From contig CM033115.1 of the NCBI GenBank assembly GCA_019321725.1, forward strand, positions 3,296,673 through 3,360,672: DNA of 64,000 nt. The letters run 5' to 3'. The notes below the pieces were generated by a model. It saw only the letters and a program-made list of their open reading frames with translations, had not been told where the DNA came from and ran no database searches. The translations under genes and the position numbers were made by a program. The DNA comes from Paulownia fortunei. Taxonomy: Eukaryota; Streptophyta; Magnoliopsida; Lamiales; Paulowniaceae. Positions 13,251 to 24,790 of the stretch are shown one piece after another (within the stretch, counting starts at the first letter, position 1; each line of letters begins with the position of its first letter).

Positions 13251-13731
13251 ACCCTGGTGGAACTTCAAAGCTTCACCATCTTATTCAAAGGTATATACAT
13301 ATAACACTACACAAAAACACACACATACACACAAATACACACAGTGCGAAGCAAATTATAATCTTCTAAAAATGACATTGCATTGTCTGGGGTTTGGAGT
13401 GAGGAATAAATTCTATGGGGGCTCATAGCAATATGCAAATAAAGACAGAAAATTGTGGGCACTTCTAGCTATTATTATCCTTTAAAATTTTAAATAGAAA
13501 CTATAAGAACCTTATCTTTATGAATGGCATTCTGATAACGAAATTCCTTCCAACTACCATTTCTTTCAGCATTTTTGCCTCTCTACTCACTGTAAATTCA
13601 ACTCTCTCTCTCCTCCTCCTCTCCATCTTTCAGAAAGTGTGTGTGCATTTTTGGTTTGGTTAAACATGTGATAACATGATTATAAACTTTAATGCAGTTT
13701 GAATTTTCAAGAACGAGCAATTGAGAGGAAT
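13251..13731 (+). promoter_or_regulatory. 5' leader region of the cyclopropane synthase gene, with a short uORF
   Basis: A CT-rich stretch (about 13600-13630) typical of a plant 5' UTR precedes the start codon. An upstream ATG at 13692 opens a 10-codon uORF (MQFEFSRTSN) ending with TGA at 13722-13724, seven bases before the main ATG at 13732. If included in the mRNA it could reduce or tune translation. Transcript boundaries are not visible. Confidence 0.45.
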
Positions 13732-16700
13732 ATGTCGAGGATGAGAGTGGCGGTGGTGGGAGGCGGCGTAAGTGGGCTGGTCTCCGCCTATGTGTTGGCG
13801 GAAGCCGGTGTGGAGGTGGTGCTGTATGAGAAGGAGGATTACTTAGGCGGCCATGCCAAGACTGTTACTGTTGATGGCACTGCTCTTGACCTTGGTTTTA
13901 TGGTTTTTAATCGAGTAAGTAATGCTTTTCATTTTCATTTTCCCTTTGTTCTTATTGGTTCGTCTCTGCTGTGCGTTGATGACATCCTTCTCAAACCTCG
14001 TTTTTGTGGTCTTAATAGAATAAGTAACATTTATTTATTTATTGTATTTTTTTTAATCCAGTTATTTCGTAATCCCAATAAGTTTATTGAATAGATTGTC
14101 AAAGTTAGGGACTATATTTGATTGCAAGAGAGAAATATATATATATATATTTTGGTGGACTTAGTTAAGTTCCATTGATAAAACAGTGAATCAAGAAATA
14201 ATTTACAAGGATTAGGTATATTTGGCCAGATTTTTAGGACTAAATTTGTTTTCAAAATCAAGATTAACCTTCGAACACATTTGCAAAAAAGGGGGAAAAA
14301 ACGTCGAGCTGCTCATTTTTCAAAAATTTTATTTGGGTTTTGGACTCGAAGTTTTTAAAAAAAAAAAAAACTTAAAAAAGTTATTTTCGATGTGTTTCTC
14401 GAACCCCAAATTTATCTTCTATTAAAGTAAAATTGTATGAAAATAGTCGAATTGCACATAAAATTAAAGCATAAAATGCATAAATTATAAAACAACTGTT
14501 TTGTATATTTTTTTTCACTGTTGTTCTAAGTGAAAAGCAAGACAAAAATGAAGCCGAAATGGTCAATTTCTCAAGTTTTTGGTGGAGGAAAATGATATTT
14601 CCCTGGTCCCAGTTTTGACCTTTATTACAAAGTATTAATTTCACATAAACTATTTTGATCCAATATTTTCTATAAGAGATTATAGGTTCGAATTGACATA
14701 TTTTAATAGTCTAGTAAAGGAAAATTATATTTTCTTGATCCATTTTTCACCTTTAGTACAAAGTATTAACTTTACATATGCTATTCGTGTCCAATATTTT
14801 CTATAAGAGGTTATAGGTTTGAATTTACTTACTATAATAGTCTAGTAGACGACAATTTTATATCCTTTGTCCCATTTTTGATCTTTTGTACAAAGTAATA
14901 ATTTCACATAAGTTATTCGTGCAATATTTTAAATAAAAGATTCGAATTTACTTATTATAATAATTTATGAACCAATTACTTCTGTAATAAAAGATTGTTG
15001 GTATCTTAATTTTTTATTTTAACTGACAACCCGATAACGGAATTGTAGTGATAGACTCATCTTTTAATTAATGGTTATTTTATCAAAATTTAAAAATAAA
15101 TAGAGAGGCATATGAATTCTTACTTTATTAATAAGTTTAGAAAAGAGCAAATATGCACAAGATTCAAGTGTCTTTTAGCCTTTCCCAGGTTATATTTTAT
15201 TTATGGAGACAATGATATGACCTAATATTTCTAATTTTTTTGAACTTCAGAAAGAGACAAATATAGAGAGAGTTGGATTTTATAAGGTTTTCACGAGTGA
15301 TATTTTTTTTTTTTTTAAAAAAAAAAAGATAAAAAATGATAAACTAGTCATACTCTACGACCAAAGATAACCACGCGATTAAGAGAAAGTTTGGCTGTTT
15401 TTTTTTTAATTTATTTCAAATATTTTTTATTAGTTTCTGCATCTTATAAATGTTTTTAGAGATTATTATATATTAAATTTTATTTAAAATAAAATCTTGA
15501 AACATTTAACTTTAAGATAAGCTCATTAAGCTTATGCAATGATATTAATGCTAATTATAGAAATCATATGGCCAAATTAAAAGAACTTGTTAAAATCTTT
15601 GGGAAATTAAACTTAGGGAGTTTATAACTTCATAATATTTTATTTTTAAAATTTATAATTTTTTATCAAATACTTTCAGACATTTTATAAGATATTATAT
15701 AGTAAAAAATTATTCAATTTATTAATGAACATTAAATTTCAGTAGAGGATCATTTTGACCACCCGTCCCCTTCAATCCATTGATAAACAATGGAGCGGGT
15801 CAGCCAACCATTATTGGGTGGACAGTTGTCGTTTTCCTGTGCAAGCAGATGTTGGAATGTACTTTCCTTCTGCAGTTGGGTCCATATGTGGGCTTTTGGG
15901 CCCCATCCTTTTAAATTCTCCTTTGCCCATGGACCTTTTTGTGATAGATATTTTCTTGAATTGGGCCATGGGTCCATGGATCCTCCAGCTCATTAGAGAG
16001 GACAACAGGGCCCACTATAAAAGCTAAATACAAAATACTCTCTCGTTTCAACATTATGGGTCTCTTGATGTCGCTAACTATAAATTTGAAAATTTATCTA
16101 ATTATAATAGTAAATAATTTAATCATTTTTTTTAAATATAAGTGAACAATATTCAATAATATAACAACCCAAAAATTTGAATGAAAATTTTATGATGTAA
16201 TTTTGAACATTTGAAACATGTAATTTTTTAATGTTTCTCTTATTCTTTGGTGCATGTCCACTATTGCTCTTTTTTCTACTTTGCCTCATTAAATTACTCA
16301 ATACAAAAGTAAAATTAAAAAGAAAAGAGATGAGAAAAAAGAAAGTTAGGGTTTCTTGTCGGAATGACTTCAAAAATTGAAGGATAAATTACAAAAATTA
16401 TTATTGAGGTTTGAACTATTTATAAAAAAACCTATTTAAGTTTATAAATTATAAATATTCATTGATTGTAATTTACCCAAATTTGAATATTAAAGTACGT
16501 ATGTTGAAAGAAAAGTTTAAATAGCTAGGTTACAAATTAAATAATAAAAATAAATAAAATAAAATAAAATACAACACGACTATGTCAAACTTGTCATTCT
16601 TGGGACTGCACAGGATTTCTTGGAGCTCATCTCACATGGTCCAACCTCTTACATTAGTATGAGTCTAGGCAGTGGATGTTTTACATGTTCAATACCTGTT

Positions 16701-19700
16701 TTGATAAATAACTATTTTTCTTTTGAAGGAATTTAAGGACTCTTAGATAAAAGCAAGATGAAAACTCCTTCCTTAAACTGTCCATATCATTGCTGAAGTA
16801 AACATGAGTTGTCTTTTACATTGTTCAGACAAGTTGATAAATACTAGTTCTTGATCAAACTCATTTTATCAATGATGTGAGTGTTACCCTAAGATAATGG
16901 TGGGATATTGTACAGGTTACATATCCAAACATGATGGAATTCTTTGAGAGTCTTGGAGTTGATATGGAGCTCTCTGATATGTCATTCTCAGTGAGCTTGG
17001 ACAAAGGACAAGGATGTGAGTGGGGCAGCCGAAACGGTTTATCAGGCTTGTTTGCTCAAAAGAAGAATGTCCTGAATCCACACTTTTGGAAAATGATCAG
17101 AGAAATCATCAAATTCAAGGATGATGTATTAAAGTAAGTGTTTTATCCAATCTTTTGACATCATATTTCTTTCCGTTGTGTTCTTAATGAAATCCTAAAA
17201 GGCGACTGCTAATCTTAGTACATTTTGATGTTAGAGGACTAGTGCTAGCTCCCAGATAACACCTTTGCTTAACTTGGTAATTCTCATAGTTTTCCACTTA
17301 CTGCAGTTACCTTGAAGAGCTTGACAACAATCCAGACATTGATCGCAATGAAACACTAGGTCACTTCATCCAATCACGTGGTTATTCTGAGTTATTTCAG
17401 AAGGCCTATCTTGTGAGACTGCTGAAACATTTGATCTTTTCACTTGCAGGCTTACTTGCACGTTTTACGTATCGCCTTTAATGGAAGCAATGTACTTAAC
17501 ATTCAAAAATTTTCCAGATTCCAATCTGCGGTTCAATCTGGTCATGCTCTTCAGAAGGAGTAATGAGCTTCTCTGCATATTCCATACTTTCATTTTGTCG
17601 CAATCACCATCTTTTACAGGTAAATTACTTCAAACTTACTCTCATTTTCTTCAATTTGGGTCTACTCATGTAACTGATAATGATGTGTTCTGCAGATCGT
17701 TGGTCGTCCTCAATGGCTTACCGTAAGGTGGCGTTCACAAAATTATGTCAATAGGGTATACTCAAATATCTTTATATTTAGTTTAACAATTATCATAGAA
17801 TATAGTAGAGGGAACTTTAAACTTAGAGGGTTAAGATCATGTACTTGGTTTGATAATTATATTCTTACAGCACCTTGTTGCCCTGGAGACAAATGCAGGT
17901 TAGAGAAGTGCTGGAAAGTAGAGGCTGTCAAATAAGAACCAATTCTGAAGTATGTTCTGTTTCAGCAAATGATGAGGGTGAGTACTAAGTAGTCATCTAT
18001 CATTTTCTGCTTAAATTCTGAGACTTTCTTATTCTCATAATGCATTTATTTTCTTACAAACTAAAAAACAGGAAAAATTTATGGTTTTGGAAATTAAACA
18101 TTCATGCACAACTTTAAAGCTTATAGGCTATTTCCATAGTCACCGTTTATCATATTCTTTGAGTCATGAAAAGCATAAAACATTATTCAGTAAGAGTCTT
18201 CATCATGCATTCAGCTTTTTGGTTGAAAATTCGGAGCTGATTTCAGTCTGATGGGGATACAAGTATCTGAAAGCAAAGAAAACATAGTTTTGCATTTTCC
18301 ATTCCTTAAGCTACTTATTCAATGTAGTTATGTTACGTCGCAACATGTTTTTAGCAGCATCAACATTTCAGTTAATTAATCACTTTGTGGCTTAAAACAA
18401 GAATATGGGACAGCAATGTGGATCACAGAAAGTTGTACCAGTTCTGAAATTCAAAACAGTTGCTTTTAGCTTTGCTACATAGTCTGAATGCAGAACTCTG
18501 ACACATTTTCAATTAATGTTTCTATATCTACTTGATTTTAGTTGTAATTGAATCGACAAAGACATTTTCAGGTTGTTCTATAAGTTGTAAGGATGGCTTG
18601 GAAGACATATATGATGGGTGCATAATTGCTGCACATGCTCCAGATGCTCTGAAGATGTTAGGAAATCAGGCAACATTTGATGAATCAAGAATACTTGGCG
18701 CGTTTCGATATGCCTACAGGTGCTCTTCTTACTCCTAACATTGATATTATCAAGTTGGTTCTGTGCTACTTTCCTTTGTTTGAAACTTATCATGCTTAGT
18801 TTTTGGGAACGAAGCTGCTGTGCTCACAGTGCCTCACTCTTCTTATTTTGCAATGCACCATCATTCTTCAACCCTTTATGGCAGTGATATTTTCCTTCAC
18901 CGTGACAAAAATTTAATGCCCAAAAACCCAGCAGCATGGAGCGCCTGGAATTTTCTTGGAACCATCAATAACAAAGTTTGTGTGACATATTGGCTCAACA
19001 TTCTCCAGGTTTGTAAATCACCTTCTCCATTTAAATAACACAATATTTGCACGTTGTCCATTTTTTGTGAGCAAATTAGAGACATGTAATACTTCAAAAG
19101 TTGAAGAATAAGTGGAAAAACACCAATAACTTTGGTTATTAGCAGAGTTTTAATTATGGTGAGTGCATTGAAACTTCTAAAAGAATGTGAAGGTCGGCAT
19201 AATTAACTAGAGCATCCATTGAAATAAAACTAGAGGGTCCTTCACTTCAAAATGATAGAAAAATGACTGCTGATCATTCTTTATAGACTTTCTTCAGTGC
19301 TTGAGAAGTAATTTTCTCTTAACATTCTCAATCGACAGTGGTGAAGTATCAAACATCAAATGAAATATGATCAGCTATCTTTTTTCTGTAAATAAAAGCT
19401 TCTTTTTCATCTTCACTGCACAAACCTGCAATAGACAGATGGCCTTCGTTATCCCCACGGGCACCACGGTTGTATAATTGATGTACTTTCATAACTCATC
19501 TAGCATTCTGTTCTCTATATGTAACTTCTTCTTTGACAACTCTGCCAACAGTAACCTTGTTAAAGCAAGTTTTCCATTCATTGCAAGCCTTCTCCTTTTG
19601 CTGGGCTAACTGAACTCTTGTTTTCTTGTATCTTTTTGAACATGCAGAACATTAGCGAGACAGGGCTTCCTTTTCTAGTGACGCTTAATCCACTTTCCAC

Positions 19701-22700
19701 ACCTGAACATACTCTGCTTAAGTGGTCAACTGGCCACCCAATCCCATCAGTTGCTGCATCAAAAGCATCATCTCAGCTGGATCTCATCCAAGGGAAGAGG
19801 AGAATATGGTTCTGTGGAGCATATCAAGGTGCATTGAAAAGCCTTGCCAGCATTTTCACTACTCCAGTACGTTGAATACCTCATTATACACTTACACGGT
19901 TTACCTTGTATTATTCTTCAGGCTATGGCTTTCATGAGGATGGACTAAAGGTACTTTTATGAGCTTTTCATTTTCTCAGAGACCTTGGGATCCTATTAGA
20001 TTTAACTCAACCCTGCCCTCTTGATTTTCTAGAAATAAAGCGTTGCTATATATTTTATTACGTCTCATTTGCTTCAATCAACATCATATGACTAAAGTAT
20101 ACAATTATCTTCCTATGGATAAAAGAAAAACAAGATTTTGTTTGTTCCAAGACTTCATGCACTTAATCAAATGAATCCAGGCAGATTCCGGAAAGAATTA
20201 GAACGGACATAACGTATAACTGCTTTTGGATGTTTAGTTGCAAACTAAAGATCAGACAAAAAGATTAGTTTAGTTTCCCCTAGAAACAAAACCAGAGTTT
20301 TCCAAACATTGTATATGTGCAAGTTGATGCCTCTTTAGTGTGTCTATTACTGTTGGTAGATAAGAATGAGTGAAAATATTGAAAAAGACATAAGTGCTTA
20401 TTGTATGGAGAAGCATATAAAGTTGATTTGCATTGCCTTTAGAAGAATGTTTGGTTACTTTTTCCTCATTTGCATCTTTTTATATGCCTTTTCAACTGAA
20501 TGTAATTAAAAGGAGTTGGTTATGAATGGCAATATTAATCTCTAATCCTTACAGGCAGGTATACTTGCTGCAAATGGCTTGCTTAGAAAAAGTTGTAGAC
20601 TACAGAACAACCCCAAACACATGGTCCCGTCCTGGCTAGAAACAGGGGCACGTCTTCTTGTTACTAGGTTTCTTGAACGTTTTATAGTTATTGGCTGCCT
20701 AATGTGAGTAACTGATGAAATATCTTTACCATATTTTTTTTCATTCATGAATTTCATTTATCAAAAGAATGTAGAGATAATGAGATTCACTGCCCTCCCT
20801 CCAAAATGTCAGTTTTATCACAGTATTGTGTGTGTCAATAGGATGATGACTGCAGAGAAAAGGAAAAATTGATCATGGCATCTTCATGCAGTTGTATCTC
20901 TGTTGTTTTATTAGTCATGCATGTCACAGTTAGACATGTTTCCAGTACATTCATTGTGATTCTTTCCTACTCTTGTATTTTCGTCTAGAACTACATTTTT
21001 GTCTTCTTAAGCTGCTCTTGTCTTAAATGCTTTGATATTGCGAACTTTTCCAATGTTGCAAGTAAAATAGGCTGCTGCTACCAATGGATCTTAACACTGG
21101 CTAGGATCTCACAACTATGGCCATCTTCTTTTAAGCTTCAGCTTGTGTTAAAGTAATCTCACTAAGGGATTAAGATCCGTAAAATAAGTCTCGATTAGTT
21201 GACCTAATTCGACTTTCAACTTGAACACTTTCGCCTAGAATAATATTTTCACACTTTGTAAACCTCTATAGCTTTAATATCTTGATAAGCTTTATCACTC
21301 GTCTTCATGTGCTTTCCTTCTTCAAATCTAAAATCTGTGCAATGATTTCTCAATTTTTGTCCATTATCATCGTATATATTTTGGCTTCATGGATGAGAAT
21401 ATTGCATGTGTAATGATAATAGAACTCGCGGTGCCACAGGTTACTGGAAAGTGGAGGTACAATGTTCACCTTTGAAGGTACCAGAAAAAAGAGCTCCTTA
21501 AAAGTCTCTTTGAGAATTCATACTCCGCAGTTTTATTGGAAGGTAATACTCTGATGCTCTATATTCACCTTGAGACACTTTATGTGCATAAAAGATCAAA
21601 TTGAAGTATAATATCTTAGTACTGAACTATATTTTGTCATTTGTGTTCACTGTTATATACCTGTCACAGGTAGCAACTGAAGCAGATTTAGGCCTAGCCG
21701 ATGCCTATATTAATGGGGATTTCTCTTTCGTTGATAAGAACGAAGGTCTTCTCAACCTTTTCATGGTGAGAAAAGGAAATGCATTTTAGTTCACTGTTCA
21801 CAGGTTTTCTTCCTAGTATTGAATCATATGGTTTCATATTTTTTTTCATTTTTTTGAAGATCTCAAAGGGATTATCGTATTTTTTTCATGTCCATGCAAA
21901 TATAAAGTTTGGACTTTTTGTCTGCTAATAATGGCCTTCCTGAATTCCGTTTTGCAGATATTTATTGCCAATAGAGATTTAACTACTTCTAACTCAAAGT
22001 TAAACAACAGAAGGTAACAACTTAAGAGATTTGTTATATTTATGTCATCTAATCTTTTTCAAAAAGCTTTCTTAAGATATACCTTCTACACCTCTAGGGG
22101 ATGGTGGACACCATTGCTTTTCACTTCTGCAATAGCATCTGCAAAATATTTCTTTCAGCATGTGTCAAGACAGAATACACTAACTCAGGCACGCCGTAAC
22201 ATCTCAAGGCATTATGACCTAGTAAGTTCTTTCCTTCTTTGACTATAGAGTACTGTTATGTGTGTCTAGTGATATATATTTGTCTTCTTTCTTTAGAGAA
22301 AGTAAATTGTATGTATTAGGAAAACTCGTCTTTTATAATCTACTTGTACATTATACTTACATGAAGCTGCAACTTGATTTATCTGTTTTTCTCCAGAGCA
22401 ATGAACTCTTTTCTCTGTTTTTGGATGAAACAATGACATACTCCTGTGCAATATATAAGGTTAGAGTTTTTCTTTTTAACTCAATTTTAGAATTAAACTG
22501 CCATCAATTATACCATGTACCTAATCTTGGTGATCCCTTTTAAATTCTCTTGGAAGACTCAAGGTGAAGACTTGAAGATTGCTCAGCTCAGGAAAATCTC
22601 TCTTTTGATTGAAAAGGTGAAACATTTTTTTTATGGAACCTTAGATTCTAAAAAGGATTCTTCCAAAGCTGATTTTCTTCGATTACAGGCAAGAATCAGT

Positions 22701-24603
22701 AAGGATCATCACATTTTAGAGATTGGATGTGGTTGGGGAACTTTAGCAATTGAAGTCGTTAAACGAACTGGCTGCAAATATACAGGCATCACCCTATCAG
22801 AACAGCAGCTGCAATATGCTGAAGTGAAAGTGAAGGAAGCTGGACTCCAGGTATAAAGCATCTTCCGGTATTTTCATGAAGGAACTCTATCTGAAACAGT
22901 TCATCAAGTGATAATCAGTTTCCCTGTTCTTGCTTATCCGTTTTATTCTAAAGAAGCTATGCTTTCAACTCTGTAAAATTTACCATGCGTATTGTGCTTC
23001 AGGATCACATAAAATTCCTTCTATGTGACTACCGCCAGTTGCCCAATACCGAGAAATATGACAGGATAATATCATGGTGAGCTTTTTTCACTTGTACTAT
23101 GTGAAATGAACTTGTATCTTGACTAAAAACTTGACATGCTCTGTCAAGTTGTTGATTGTCTGTTATTAATTTGTTGTAATTTTGTTAAGTGCAGTGAGAT
23201 GTTAGAAGCTGTAGGTCATGAATTTATGGAAGACTTCTTTAGGTGCTGTGAATCTGTATTAGCAGAAGATGGACTTCTTGTTCTTCAGGTTAGTCGTGCA
23301 ATGAGTTGAAGTGCTTGATTGCCAATATCTTCACTCTTTTCTCAAAGATTTCTTCCATATTAGCAATATTTTTACCACTCAGAAGTTTCTTTGACTTTTA
23401 AAAGTGGAATTTGGACCGTCTTTTTCTCAGTTCATATCGATACCAGATGAGAGGTATGATGAATACAGGCGTAGTTCAGACTTCATTAAAGAGTATATAT
23501 TCCCTGGTGGATGCCTGCCCTCACTTAGCCGAGTAACGTCGGCCATGGCTGCTGCATCAAGACTTTGGTAAAACTACAGTTTTTTCATTAAGCTTTAAAG
23601 GGCAAATTTTATCTCAGAATAACAAAACAGAAACTTATTCCAAATGTATTTATGCAGTGTGGAGCACCTTGAGGATATAGGAATCCATTATTACCAAACA
23701 CTCAGATGTTGGCGGGAAAACTTCCTCAAAAAGCAAAGGTAAGAATCAAGAATAGCTTGATCACATGCTAAAGACCTTGGTGTGTGAAAATTTGTCCTAT
23801 TTCTGGTTTTCCGATGATTTGAGGCCCAAGTAACATCGCGCTAACTAGAAGCTAACACATACTACTAACAAGAAAACGCCTTTCCAAATACATCTGTTCA
23901 TTCCTGTTTAACGTTGGACAAGTTCCAACTTTTTAATCCTTGTCAAGTTCTAAGTCAAAGAGTACATGATCTGTGGTTTTCAGCCAAATCCAGGCTCTGG
24001 GATTCGATGAGAAGTTCATCAGGACGTGGGAATATTATTTTGACTACTGTGCTGCTGGATTCAAAACTTGTACTCTTGGAAATTATCAGGTATGCCTATA
24101 GCTGCTGCTTTTTTTCTTTTCTTCATATTTTTATCCGAAATATATTACAAAACCAAAGGTTTTCTATCAGCATTCATTATTGCATATCACACAAACATGT
24201 GTATATGATTAATTTCAAATATATATTTAAGAAAATATATTATACACCTAGCATGCATGCAACACAAGATACAAAATTGTAATAAAAGATCGAGTCTTAT
24301 ATAAAACTGCTTAACAGGAGCTGCAATGTTGTAAATAGCTTGTCAGATTATTAGGATAGTTTGCTCACATCTCCTGGCAGTAAAATTCGTGAACCGTAGC
24401 ATTTCTAGAGCTAACAGGAGCTTATATTTTGTAGTGTTTTGTACCAGTTTTTCAAGATTTCTGTAAACTCTATGAAATTTGATTGCCCGAATCCTGAAAC
24501 TTCTTTTGTTCTCATTTTTTTTTATTACCAGATTGTATTCAGTCGACCTGGAAATGTTGCAGCATTTGGTGATCCATACAAGGGTGTACCTTCTGCTTAT
24601 TGA
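13732..24603 (+). CDS. CPA-FAS: Cyclopropane fatty acid synthase with N-terminal FAD oxidoreductase domain
   Basis: Makes cyclopropane fatty acids by adding a methylene group from S-adenosylmethionine to the double bond of a phospholipid acyl chain. Twenty-four exons: 13732-13914, 16916-17133, 17307-17412, 17518-17619, 17696-17755, 17899-17977, 18572-18719, 18885-19008, 19648-19828, 19922-19950, 20555-20703, 21440-21542, 21670-21765, 21958-22013, 22098-22221, 22397-22459, 22557-22616, 22689-22850, 23003-23076, 23195-23288, 23431-23567, 23658-23738, 23984-24089, 24532-24603. They total 2607 nt, 868 aa, close to the 867 aa I recall for Arabidopsis At3g23510. The N-terminal half is an amine-oxidase-like flavoprotein: dinucleotide motif VAVVGGGVSGLVSAY (residues 6-20), GGHAKT, and the closing WFCGAYQGYGFHEDGLKAG near 393-412. 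The C-terminal half is the synthase: RHYDLSNELF (about 582-591), SAM motif LEIGCGWG (637-644), SCEMLEAVG (705-713) and EYIFPGG. No stop or frame break. Exon 10 is only 29 nt. The role of the flavin half in plants is not settled. Confidence 0.96.
14587..14980. repeat. Three-copy ~131-bp tandem repeat in intron 1 of the cyclopropane synthase gene
   Basis: Three diverged head-to-tail units start near 14587, 14719 and 14850. Each carries, in order, a ggaaaat-like start, a tacaaagta(t/a)taa block, a tcacata block, aatattttctataagag and a ttataatagtctagta-like end. The third copy is the most degraded. It lies within the 3.0-kb intron 1. Confidence 0.8.
15750..16030 (+). promoter_or_regulatory. Promoter-like block inside intron 1 (site II motifs plus TATA)
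   Basis: A 270-bp island, clearly less AT-rich than the intron around it, contains four TGGGCY (site II) motifs at 15889, 15897, 15962 and, inverted, 16008-16014, followed by tataaaag at 16016-16023. In plants, site II clusters are typical of promoters of growth-related and housekeeping genes. It could be a cryptic or alternative promoter, or an inserted promoter fragment. No transcript evidence is available. Confidence 0.35.
16381..16478. mobile_element. Short inverted-repeat element (MITE-like), copy at 16.4 kb
   Basis: Starts aggataaattacaaaaatta and ends gattgtaatttaccc, whose reverse complement matches the start. The inner sequence tttaagtttataaattataaata is shared almost exactly with the element at 36.0 kb. 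Only about 100 bp long and without coding capacity. Confidence 0.55.
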
Positions 24604-24790
24604 CAGTATACTTTGGGGTGGGGGGTGGGGGTGCAGCATTGTCTTCTTCTGCAACTATTTTAGAGTCTGTTGAGGGTTCAAGAGTACTATAAAACCCTGT
24701 CTAATTATTTTCTGACTCCATTTTAAGAGAATCCAGAATTGAATTCCCTGTAATTTTGTACAACAATGACAGTAAAAAGATTGTTTAATT
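24604..24790 (+). other. 3' UTR start of the cyclopropane synthase gene with G-rich tract
   Basis: Ten bases after the stop codon the sense strand has ggggtggggggtggggg (24614-24630). This could fold into a G-quadruplex-like structure in the mRNA, though only three clear runs are separated by loops. The remainder is ordinary AT-rich 3' sequence. Confidence 0.4.

Noticed and set aside
5000..13700. Large retrotransposon in the AT-rich intergenic region
   Set aside because: No reverse transcriptase, integrase or gag-like frame and no long terminal repeats could be recognised.
13699..14094. Longer N-terminus for the cyclopropane synthase starting at 13699, reading on past 13914
   Set aside because: Position 13699 is TTG, not ATG, and the frame after 13914 is intron (gtaagt donor). 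The ATG at 13732 fits the family start.
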